NCBI GenBank assembly: GCA_026225435.1
Contig: JAMFST010000627.1
Span: 1 to 7,091 of the forward strand
Reading direction: 5' to 3'
Length of the DNA stretch: 7,091 bases
Source: Labilithrix luteola
Lineage (GTDB): Bacteria > Myxococcota_A > Polyangia > Polyangiales > Polyangiaceae
In this document: one piece after another, positions 1-5,720 of the stretch
Layout: every line of letters starts with the position of its first letter
Position numbering within the stretch: position 1 is the stretch's first letter
Translations under genes and position numbers: made by a program
Notes under the pieces: generated by a model
The model's input: the letters and a program-made list of their open reading frames with translations, nothing else
Told to the model about the DNA's origin: nothing
Databases searched by the model: none

Positions 1-1
1 C

Positions 2-1159
2 GTGGTCTTCGAGCGCGAGGTGCTGGGCAACGGCCGTGACTACGCGGCGACGCGCTCCACCTGCGACGGCACCGGCACGTGCAACAACTCCGGCACCGAG
101 GCGGAGCTCTGGTGGGCCTCGACGGACAGCACGCCGACGGCGGTGAAGATGACCAACGCCAACGGCCAGGTGCTCACCAGCACCAACGCGCACTCGATCG
201 ACAACGTCGTCAACTACGAGCCGACCATCTTGCCGCGCCTCAGCGGCGGGTATGCGTGGATGGTGTTCACCTCGCGCCGTGTCTTCGGCAACGTCGCCAC
301 CATCAACCCGTACTGGAGCGATCCGCGCTTCCAGAACCTGACCATCCAGCCGACGACGAAGAAGCTGTGGGTGGCGGCGATCAACGTGAACGCGCCCGAG
401 GGGAGCGACCCGAGCTTCTCCGCCTTCTACCTGCCGGGCCAGGAGCTGCTCGCCGGTAACTCCCGCGGTTACTACGTGCTCAACGCCTGCGAGTCGCCCG
501 GCACCACCGCCGCCAGCGCCTGCGACACCGATCTCGATTGCTGCGGAGCGCCGACCACCGCCCGCTGCGTCGTCGACACCGGCGCCCCGACCAACCCGCC
601 GAGCAAGCACTGCGTCGCGGTCCCCACCACGACCTCCTGCGCCGCCGACGGCGCCAGCTGCGCCATCATCGGCTGCTGCGGCGCGCTCACCACCGGCTCC
701 CAGTGCGTCGGTAACGTCTGCCAGGCGCCCCCTCCGCTGGTCTCGTACAGCGGGTCGAGCTTCACCCGCGACTACTCCGCCACCTGCCCGCAAAGCTACG
801 CGGTCCAGTGGCAGTACTTCTCCTGGCAGGCGAACACTCCTCTCGACTCGAGCATCGTGTTCACCGCGCAGACGGCCAGCTCCACGGCCGGCTTCGTCAG
901 CACCAGCAACCCGATCCCGGTGCAGATCGGCACGGCCAAGGCCGATCCGAGCTGGATCGCCGACGGCTGGCCGACGAGCGCGCAGACGCCCACCTGGGTC
1001 GCCTCCGCCAACACGGTGAACAACGACTTCACCACCGCCGGGCAGCAGTCGCTCAGCGTCCTGCGCGTCACCGCGACGCTCGACCCGTCGACCTCGCCGA
1101 AGGAGACGCCGGTGCTGCAAGACTGGCGGGCGTCGTACGACTGCGTCCCCTCGCAGTGA
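2..1159 (+). CDS. Secreted cysteine-rich protein with propeller-like region, 3' part only
   Basis: The frame is open to the left edge, so the true start lies outside the window; 385 codons are visible. Residues about 60-160 resemble the end of a TolB/PD40-type beta-propeller (YEPTILPRLSGGYAWMVFTS, then SRR, WSDPRF, KKLWVAAI and the FYLPGQE segment). Residues 163-240 hold twelve cysteines in two six-Cys modules: C163, C174, C180-C181, C189, C204, then C213, C220, C225-C226, C235, C240. Each contains a CCGA motif, which suggests disulfide-bonded knots. Residues 241-385 look beta-rich and hold one further Cys near each end, possibly a pair. The low Lys content, Thr/Ser/Ala richness and many cysteines imply export to the periplasm or cell surface; the signal peptide would lie upstream. 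Such modular Cys-rich proteins are common in Myxococcota and mostly uncharacterised. The catalytic or binding role is unknown. The gene ends 9 bases from the convergent small gene. Confidence 0.8.
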   Translation: MVFEREVLGNGRDYAATRSTCDGTGTCNNSGTEAELWWASTDSTPTAVKMTNANGQVLTSTNAHSIDNVVNYEPTILPRLSGGYAWMVFTSRRVFGNVATINPYWSDPRFQNLTIQPTTKKLWVAAINVNAPEGSDPSFSAFYLPGQELLAGNSRGYYVLNACESPGTTAASACDTDLDCCGAPTTARCVVDTGAPTNPPSKHCVAVPTTTSCAADGASCAIIGCCGALTTGSQCVGNVCQAPPPLVSYSGSSFTRDYSATCPQSYAVQWQYFSWQANTPLDSSIVFTAQTASSTAGFVSTSNPIPVQIGTAKADPSWIADGWPTSAQTPTWVASANTVNNDFTTAGQQSLSVLRVTATLDPSTSPKETPVLQDWRASYDCVPSQ

Positions 1160-1168
1160 GGACGGCGG

Positions 1169-1498
1169 CTATTCGCGCCAGCGGTTGATGCGACGCGGCG
1201 GGCTCAGCTCGTCGCTCGCCGCCTGACGGACGAGGGTGCGCACCAGCAAGCGCACCTTCTCCACCAGCGCGGCGCGGCGGGCGGGATCGAGATCGACGGG
1301 GTCGGCGCGCTGGACGGTCACGGCGACCGATCCGTCGGCGGCCACCTGGGCCTCGACCGCGACGGTCTCGGCGGGGGAGAGGATCTGGCCGGCGTAGCGC
1401 AGGTCGCCGGAATCCTCGCGCTCGAGGACGATGCGCAGACCGGTGGTGGGGCGTTCGGAGGGGCCGGAGCGATCGGAAGCAGCGACGTCGTCGTTCAT
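1169..1498 (-). CDS. Small hypothetical protein (109 aa)
   Basis: I do not recognise the family. The ATG at 1498 (protein begins MNDDVAAS) is preferred because an AGGG sits 8 bases upstream on the minus strand. A GTG at 1507 would add three residues but overlaps that AGGG. The first ~20 residues are polar and probably disordered. Residues about 20-62 alternate like beta strands (LRIVLERED, LRYAGQIL, VAVEAQVAADGSVAVTVQ). Residues 70-97 look like an amphipathic helix (DPARRAALVEKVRLLVRTLV), and the tail is basic and ends in RWRE. There is no signal peptide, membrane segment or cysteine, so it is probably a small cytoplasmic protein. It is divergent from greA, with 54 bases between the starts, and convergent with the upstream Cys-rich gene. 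Clean high-GC codon use and its snug fit between neighbours support it as real; its function is unknown. Confidence 0.65.
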   Translation of the reverse strand: MNDDVAASDRSGPSERPTTGLRIVLEREDSGDLRYAGQILSPAETVAVEAQVAADGSVAVTVQRADPVDLDPARRAALVEKVRLLVRTLVRQAASDELSPPRRINRWRE

Positions 1499-1506
1499 GG
1501 TCGGCA

Positions 1507-1510
1507 CCCT
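1507..1510 (-). promoter_or_regulatory. Shine-Dalgarno for the small minus-strand gene
   Basis: The minus strand reads AGGG here, 8 bases before the ATG at 1498. This spacing favours that ATG over the GTG at 1507. Confidence 0.4.
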
Positions 1511-1514
1511 ACGA

Positions 1515-1543
1515 TTGCACCTGATTCAGGAGGCGGCTATTGA
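1515..1543 (+). promoter_or_regulatory. Possible greA promoter
   Basis: TTGCAC (1515-1520) and TATTGA (1538-1543) are separated by 17 bases. Each matches only three of six sigma70 consensus positions, so this is a weak call. If it is used, transcription would start near 1550, about 3 bases before the greA ATG, giving an almost leaderless mRNA. The AGGAGG at 1528-1533 would then lie inside the promoter spacer rather than act as a ribosome binding site. Confidence 0.25.
1520..1530. repeat. 11-base palindrome between divergent genes
   Basis: CCTGA and TCAGG flank a central T, making a perfect inverted repeat in the short region between the divergent small gene and greA. It lies within the possible greA promoter spacer, so an operator role is conceivable. 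An 11-base palindrome can arise by chance, and no regulator is identified. Confidence 0.3.
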
Positions 1544-1552
1544 ACGTCCCCC

Positions 1553-2026
1553 ATGGAGAAGAACCCCATCACGCCGGAAGGCTACGCTCGCCTTCGCGAT
1601 GAGCTCCACAACCTGCGCAGCGTCGAGCGCCCCAAGGTCGTGCAGATGATCGCCACCGCGCGCGAGCACGGTGATCTCAAGGAGAACGCCGAGTATCACG
1701 CGGCGCGCGACAAGCAGTCGTTCATCGAGGGGCGCATGAAGGACCTCGAGGCCAAGCTCGCCCTGGCCGAGGTGATCGATCCGTCCAAGCTCGCCGGCGA
1801 CCGCGTCGCCTTCGGGGCGACGGTGCGCCTGGTGAACACCGAGACCGAGGAGGAGGTCGTCTACAAGATCCTCGGCGCCGACGAGAGCGACATCAACCAG
1901 GGGCAGATCAGCGTCACCAGCCCCCTGGCGCGCTCGCTCCTCGGCAAGGAAGCCGGCGACGAGGTGAAGATGCGGATGCCCGGCGGCGAGCGTCTCTACG
2001 AGGTGCTCGAAGTCACGTTTGGTTGA
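1553..2026 (+). CDS. greA: Transcription elongation factor GreA
   Basis: GreA binds the secondary channel of RNA polymerase and stimulates cleavage of backtracked RNA so that elongation can resume. The 157-residue product matches the usual length (158 in E. coli). Residues 1-75 form the antiparallel coiled-coil finger with the family signature [20 protein letters not shown] at 36-55. The acidic tip residues D41 and E44, which help coordinate the catalytic metal in the polymerase, are both present. Residues about 80-157 form the C-terminal FKBP-like domain, including FGATVRLVN and [15 protein letters not shown]. The ATG at 1553 is the start: an in-frame TGA lies at 1541-1543, and the protein begins with the conserved [11 protein letters not shown]. 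No Shine-Dalgarno is properly spaced; the nearest, AGGAGG, is 19 bases upstream. The last 8 bases overlap the predicted recG start, which suggests co-transcription and coupled translation. Identification is secure. Confidence 0.97.
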   Translation: MEKNPITPEGYARLRDELHNLRSVERPKVVQMIATAREHGDLKENAEYHAARDKQSFIEGRMKDLEAKLALAEVIDPSKLAGDRVAFGATVRLVNTETEEEVVYKILGADESDINQGQISVTSPLARSLLGKEAGDEVKMRMPGGERLYEVLEVTFG

Positions 2027-4616
2027 GAAGGCGGCGAAGGCGGCCGGCAGCTTCGCGGCGCTCGAACGGGCGGCGAAGATCTGGTTGAAGGGCGCGGCGG
2101 CCGATTCCGAGCGGCCGCTCCTGCCGCTGCTCGCGAAGGCGGAGACGTTCACCGCGGCGGTGCCGCCGGAACGGATGGCAGACTGGCGGAAGCTGCTCGA
2201 CGGCTTCGCGCTGCGTGAAGGGAAGCCGACGCGCTCGCCCGAGCAGGTGCGCGCGCGGGTCGAAGGGCTGGTGCGCGCGTGCAAGGCGTTTCGCGAGAGC
2301 GAGCCGCCGCCCTCGCCAAAGCCGCGGCCCGTCGTCACCGTGGGGCCGGACCACCAGCTGCAGGTGCTTCCGGGACTCGGGCCGAAGACCGCCAAGGCGC
2401 TCGCCGAGGAGGGGATCACCACGGTGAGTGACCTGTTCTGGGCGCTGCCGGCGCGGTACGACGACTGGAGCCAGCCGCTGAGCGTCGGCGCGTTCGTCGA
2501 GAGCATGGTCAGCGAGGCGAGTGAGCTGGCGCCGGGAGCGCCGACCGGCCGGGTGTGTCTTCGCGCGGTGGTCGTGTCGGCGACGCTGGTACCGATGCGG
2601 GCGATGCGCAGCGTGCGGGTGGTGCTGGCCGACGCCGATGCCGCCGGCTCCGCCGACGAGCCGAGCGCCAAGAAGAAGACCGTGGTGGCACAGTGGTTCT
2701 ACACGGCGCACGGGGTGCTGGCGCTGGCCAGGCCGGGGACGGTGGTTCGCCTCCTCGGGCGCGCGCTGCCACCGGGGGAAAAGGGGAAGCCGGGGGCCAG
2801 GGTGGTGCGCTTCATCCACCCGGAGATCGTCCGCGAAGAGGACAGCGTGCCGACGCGCGCGCGCTATGCCCGCGCCGGGGTCACCGACGCGGCCATGCGC
2901 AAGGCGATCGCCGCGACGTTCGCCGCGCTCCCCGACGTGGGCGATCCGGTGCCGCCGGCGATCGCCGCGCGTGAAGGGATGCTCCCTGCGCGCTCGTTGC
3001 TGCTGGCGGTGCATGGGGACGAGGGGGCGCTCGCCGCGCCACCGGACGAGGAGATCCGTCGCGCCGTCCGCGAGCGGCTCGCCTGGGCGGAGACCTTCGC
3101 CAGCGTGCGCGATCGCCTGCAAGCCGGCGCGGGAGGGGCGGGAGGTGCCGCGCGCGCGTTGCCGAAGCAGCGCGCCACGCTCACCCGGCTGAAGACCGAG
3201 CTCGGGTTCCCGCTCACCGGCGAGCAGCTCCAGGCCATCAAGGAGATCGAGGCCGACCTCACCCGTACCCAGCCGATGCGCCGCCTTCTCTTCGGCGACG
3301 TCGGCACCGGCAAGACGGCGGTGGCCATGGCGGCGATCGCCCAGTGCACCGCCGCCGGCGCGCAGGCCGCGGTGCTCGCGCCCACCGGGGTGCTCGCCGA
3401 GCAGTACCTGGAGGCGCTGGCGCCACTCGCCCGGGCGACCGGCTCGCCCATCGCGCTGCTCACCGGCGATACCCCCGCTCCGCAACGCGCTCGGTTGCTG
3501 CGCGGGGTGGCCGAGGGGAGCTTGAAGATCCTCGTCGGCACGCACGCGCTGCTCGGCGAAGGGGTGGCCTTCGCGGGCCTCGCGCTGGTGGTGGTCGACG
3601 AGCAGCACCGGCTGGGCGTGGCCCAGCGCCTCGCGCTCGTGCGCAAGGGGAAGGTGGTCCCGCACCTCCTGACCCTGAGCGCGACGCCCATCCCCCGCAC
3701 CCTGTCGCTCGCCTTGCGCGGGGAGCTGGCCACCTCGCGCCTGCTCGAACGCCCCCGCGGCCGTCCGGATGTACAGACGATCGTCCGTACATCGGCGGAG
3801 CTGGGGCAGACGCTGGCTGACATGCGCGCGGCCATCGCCCGGGGGGAGCGCTGCTTCTTCGTGACTCCGCGCATCGGCAAGACGGGGCGCGCCGGTGGGC
3901 GTGGCGACGAAGAGGAGCCGGAGGAGGACGAGGACGAGCTCGATCTCCCCAGCGCCGTCGACCGCTTCCGCGATCTCGACGAGGTGCTCGCGCAGCCGGG
4001 CAAGCCGGGGAGGGTGCGGCTGCTCCACGGTCGCCTGCCGCCGGCCGAGAAATCCAAGGCGATGCGCGATTTCCGCAGCGGCGCCGTCGACGTGCTGGTG
4101 GCGACGACGGTGATCGAGGTGGGCGTCGACGTGCCCGAGGCGACGATGATGATCGTCGAAGGCGCCGAGCGCTTCGGCCTGGCGCAGCTCCACCAGTTGC
4201 GCGGTCGCGTCGGGCGGGGCGATCGCGCGAGTGCATGCATTCTGCACGCATCGAAGCCGCTCGATGTGCGATCGCGAGCCCGCCTCGACGCCATGACCCT
4301 GCACTCCAAGGGGATCGATCTGGCCCAGGTGGACCTGGCGCTGCGCGGGGCAGGGGACCTCGGCGGGACGCGTCAATCGGGGGCCGAGGAGACCCTCCTG
4401 TGGCTCGATCCGGAGACTCCGCCCGCCTGGGTGGAGCGCTTGGCGGCCGATGCCGAACAAATTTTACAGCGCGATCCTCGGCTCGCCGCGTCCGAGCATC
4501 AGGGCTGCGCCGGAGGATCGCTGCCATGGAAAGACGCAAAAGCCCGCAGATCGAGGGGGTGCGAGGCGCGCGAGGTGACGCCGGGTGAAGGCGCGCCAGG
4601 TCTGGAGCTTATGTAG
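2019..4616 (+). CDS. recG: ATP-dependent DNA helicase RecG
   Basis: RecG is a superfamily 2 double-strand DNA translocase that regresses stalled replication forks and unwinds branched DNA and R-loops. The 865 residues exceed the ~690 of E. coli RecG, mainly through an N-terminal extension of ~110 residues. A helix-hairpin-helix-like segment ([12 protein letters not shown], from 117) leads into the wedge/OB region (~175-270). Helicase motifs are intact: Walker A GDVGTGKT (426-433), DEQH (527-530), SATPIPRT (554-561), [11 protein letters not shown] (696-706) and [12 protein letters not shown] (723-734), followed by the RecG-type [10 protein letters not shown]. An acidic insert ([12 protein letters not shown]) lies between motifs III and V. 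The TTG at 2019 overlaps greA by 8 bases, with GAGGTG 13 bases upstream; a GTG at 2160 is an alternative start. After EHQ (826-828) the tail stops resembling RecG, and a one-base frameshift restores a typical ending. The core call is secure; the start and C-terminus are uncertain. Confidence 0.95.
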   Translation: MVEKAAKAAGSFAALERAAKIWLKGAAADSERPLLPLLAKAETFTAAVPPERMADWRKLLDGFALREGKPTRSPEQVRARVEGLVRACKAFRESEPPPSPKPRPVVTVGPDHQLQVLPGLGPKTAKALAEEGITTVSDLFWALPARYDDWSQPLSVGAFVESMVSEASELAPGAPTGRVCLRAVVVSATLVPMRAMRSVRVVLADADAAGSADEPSAKKKTVVAQWFYTAHGVLALARPGTVVRLLGRALPPGEKGKPGARVVRFIHPEIVREEDSVPTRARYARAGVTDAAMRKAIAATFAALPDVGDPVPPAIAAREGMLPARSLLLAVHGDEGALAAPPDEEIRRAVRERLAWAETFASVRDRLQAGAGGAGGAARALPKQRATLTRLKTELGFPLTGEQLQAIKEIEADLTRTQPMRRLLFGDVGTGKTAVAMAAIAQCTAAGAQAAVLAPTGVLAEQYLEALAPLARATGSPIALLTGDTPAPQRARLLRGVAEGSLKILVGTHALLGEGVAFAGLALVVVDEQHRLGVAQRLALVRKGKVVPHLLTLSATPIPRTLSLALRGELATSRLLERPRGRPDVQTIVRTSAELGQTLADMRAAIARGERCFFVTPRIGKTGRAGGRGDEEEPEEDEDELDLPSAVDRFRDLDEVLAQPGKPGRVRLLHGRLPPAEKSKAMRDFRSGAVDVLVATTVIEVGVDVPEATMMIVEGAERFGLAQLHQLRGRVGRGDRASACILHASKPLDVRSRARLDAMTLHSKGIDLAQVDLALRGAGDLGGTRQSGAEETLLWLDPETPPAWVERLAADAEQILQRDPRLAASEHQGCAGGSLPWKDAKARRSRGCEAREVTPGEGAPGLELM
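3768..3793. repeat. 26-base near-perfect palindrome inside recG
   Basis: The left arm GATGTACAGACGA and right arm TCGTCCGTACATC pair at 12 of 13 positions; the only mismatch is A3775 against C3786. The site lies in codons for [11 protein letters not shown], just after helicase motif III, and uses GTA and ACA codons that are uncommon in DNA this GC-rich. In RNA it could fold into a stem of up to ten pairs with a small loop, interrupted once. The symmetry is certain; a function is not established. Confidence 0.75.
4502..4588 (+). other. recG: Probable original recG 3' end in the -1 frame
   Basis: From G4502, the frame one base back from recG reads [19 protein letters not shown] and ends at a TGA at 4586-4588. 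Joined after ...[10 protein letters not shown] it gives a basic, helical ending resembling the usual RecG terminus (a DPxL, then His, then a leucine-containing helix), for a total of about 856 residues. The actual recG frame instead reads a Gly/Cys/Trp-containing tail of 37 residues to 4616. A lost G in the run at 4502-4504 would explain this. GC at third codon positions is high in both frames (about 75% shifted, 68% in frame), so that measure gives only weak support. Confidence 0.45.
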
Positions 4617-4653
4617 GCAAGAAGAACATCGTACCCTGTGGGGATCGTCGTTC

Positions 4654-4682
4654 TTGCCGTCGGGACCCTGCAATTTTACGAT
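4654..4682 (+). promoter_or_regulatory. Probable sigma70-type promoter for the TPR/PEGA-kinase unit
   Basis: TTGCCG (4654-4659) and TACGAT (4677-4682) each match four of six consensus positions and are 17 bases apart. The -10 sits in a locally AT-rich patch (CAATTTTACGAT). Transcription would start near 4689, about 25 bases before the ATG at 4714. This would make the region a start point separate from recG, and would place an alternative ATG at 4681 inside the promoter. No convincing terminator hairpin was seen between recG and this site. Confidence 0.4.
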
Positions 4683-4703
4683 GGTCGGGTTCGCGTCCGA
4701 GCG

Positions 4704-4709
4704 AAGGAG
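4704..4709 (+). promoter_or_regulatory. Shine-Dalgarno for the TPR/PEGA-like gene
   Basis: AAGGAG lies 4 bases before the ATG at 4714. It decides that start over ATG 4681, which has no upstream Shine-Dalgarno and would put charged residues ahead of the signal peptide. Confidence 0.55.
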
Positions 4710-4713
4710 ACCG

Positions 4714-5697
4714 ATGTCCCTGCGAAGGCTTATCCCGGCGCTCGCGCTGGCGCCGACTGTGGCGATGGTGGTGCTGTTGTGTCCGACCTCCGCGTCGGCG
4801 CAGGAGGCACAGCCAGGCGCGGCGGCTCATGTCGACGCCGCGGGCGCCGAAACCGAGGACAAGAAGATCGCTGCCCAGCGCGCGTTCGCCGAGGGGCAAC
4901 GGGCGTACGGCGCCGGTGACTACCGTCACGCGGCCGACTCGTTCGAGCTCGCCTACAAGCTCAAGCCGCACCCCGACGCCCTGTGGAATGCGGCGCGCGC
5001 GCGGCAACGCTCGGGCGACATCGCCCGCGCGGCGAACCTCTTCACCAAGTTCCTCAAGGAAGCGCCGCCGAACTCGCGCGACCGGAACACGGCGCAGACG
5101 GCCTTGCGGCAACTGAGCCCCAAGCTCGGGCAGCTCGAGATCCACGCCGTCGGCCTCGACGACGTGAAGGTCGACCGCGAGCTGGTCGACACCGCCACCG
5201 TGTACGTGAACCCGGGCGCCCACGTCGTCGAGGCGCACGCCGGCGATCGCCCGGTGCAGCAAGCGCAGAGCGTCGAGGCGGGCGAGGTGCAGAGCGTCGC
5301 CCTGGTCGCGCCGCCGGAGAATGCGCCTCCCCCCGAGCAGGCGACCCTGGTGGTGAACCCGTCCACCAACGGCGACACGGTCAAACCGCACCACGGCTGG
5401 TCGCCGGTCGTCGTCATCGTGGGCGGCGTGCTCACGGCCGCCGGCGCCATCACCACCATCATTTCCGGGCTCGACACCACCTCGCAGAAGACCAAGTTCG
5501 ACAACAGCCCCACCCAGGCGAACCTCGACAGCGGCCGCTCCAAGGAGACGCGGACCAACGTGGCGCTCGGCGTCACCGTCGGTCTCGGCGTGCTCACGGG
5601 CGCAGCGGCGATCTGGCTGGTAGACTGGAAGGGGAAGGATCGCAGCGTCCAGGTGGGCGTGAGCGGAACGTCGATGCAGCTTGGTGGGAGCTTCTGA
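4714..5697 (+). CDS. Exported TPR protein with PEGA-like domain and two membrane segments
   Basis: The 327-residue protein starts with a signal peptide (MSLRRLIPALALAP, a hydrophobic stretch, then a SASA-Q cleavage-like site near residue 29). Residues ~53-132 form TPR-like helices (AFAEGQRAYGAGDYRHAADS, YKLKPHPDALWNAARARQRS, then a third helix pair). Residues ~137-205 resemble a PEGA domain, with short strands and YVNPGAHVVEAHAG. After a Pro-rich linker, hydrophobic segments lie at ~232-254 and ~283-303, separated by a polar loop (TKFDNSPTQANLDSGRSKE). The last residues are strand-like and end in Phe. The predicted topology puts the TPR and PEGA-like parts in the periplasm, anchored in a membrane. 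Many paralogs of this build occur in Myxococcota, often near Ser/Thr kinases, but no biochemical role is established. The kinase gene follows by 2 or 23 bases, depending on its start, so the two are probably co-transcribed. Confidence 0.85.
   Translation: MSLRRLIPALALAPTVAMVVLLCPTSASAQEAQPGAAAHVDAAGAETEDKKIAAQRAFAEGQRAYGAGDYRHAADSFELAYKLKPHPDALWNAARARQRSGDIARAANLFTKFLKEAPPNSRDRNTAQTALRQLSPKLGQLEIHAVGLDDVKVDRELVDTATVYVNPGAHVVEAHAGDRPVQQAQSVEAGEVQSVALVAPPENAPPPEQATLVVNPSTNGDTVKPHHGWSPVVVIVGGVLTAAGAITTIISGLDTTSQKTKFDNSPTQANLDSGRSKETRTNVALGVTVGLGVLTGAAAIWLVDWKGKDRSVQVGVSGTSMQLGGSF
5686..5690 (+). promoter_or_regulatory. Possible Shine-Dalgarno for a TTG start of the kinase
   Basis: GGGAG lies inside the end of the preceding gene, 9 bases before a TTG at 5700-5702 that is in frame with the kinase. 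The downstream ATG at 5721 has no Shine-Dalgarno. The TTG would add seven residues (beginning MNSAPPS). Confidence 0.4.
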
Positions 5698-5720
5698 ACT
5701 TGAATTCGGCCCCGCCGTCG

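Noticed and set aside
1160..1168. Bidirectional terminator between the convergent genes
   Set aside because: The gap is only 9 bases and holds no inverted repeat.
4231..4247. Possible hairpin GTGCA/TGCAC with an inner TGCATGCA palindrome in recG
   Set aside because: The stem is only five pairs and lies inside the conserved region after helicase motif VI; this is expected by chance.
2013..4460. 815-codon open frame on the minus strand opposite recG
   Set aside because: It is a shadow of the high-GC recG codons. The plus strand has every RecG motif, and the minus frame gives His/Arg-rich sequence with no recognisable domain.
4459..4679. Repeated AT-rich octamer AATTTTAC at 4460-4467 and 4672-4679, the first giving a rare TTA codon
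   Set aside because: Two copies of an octamer are weak evidence. The first copy encodes conserved RecG residues (EQILQRDP) and has no good -35 partner that I could find.
4589..4713. Rho-independent terminator after recG
   Set aside because: Only three-pair stems such as CCC-TGT-GGG were found, and none is followed by a T run.
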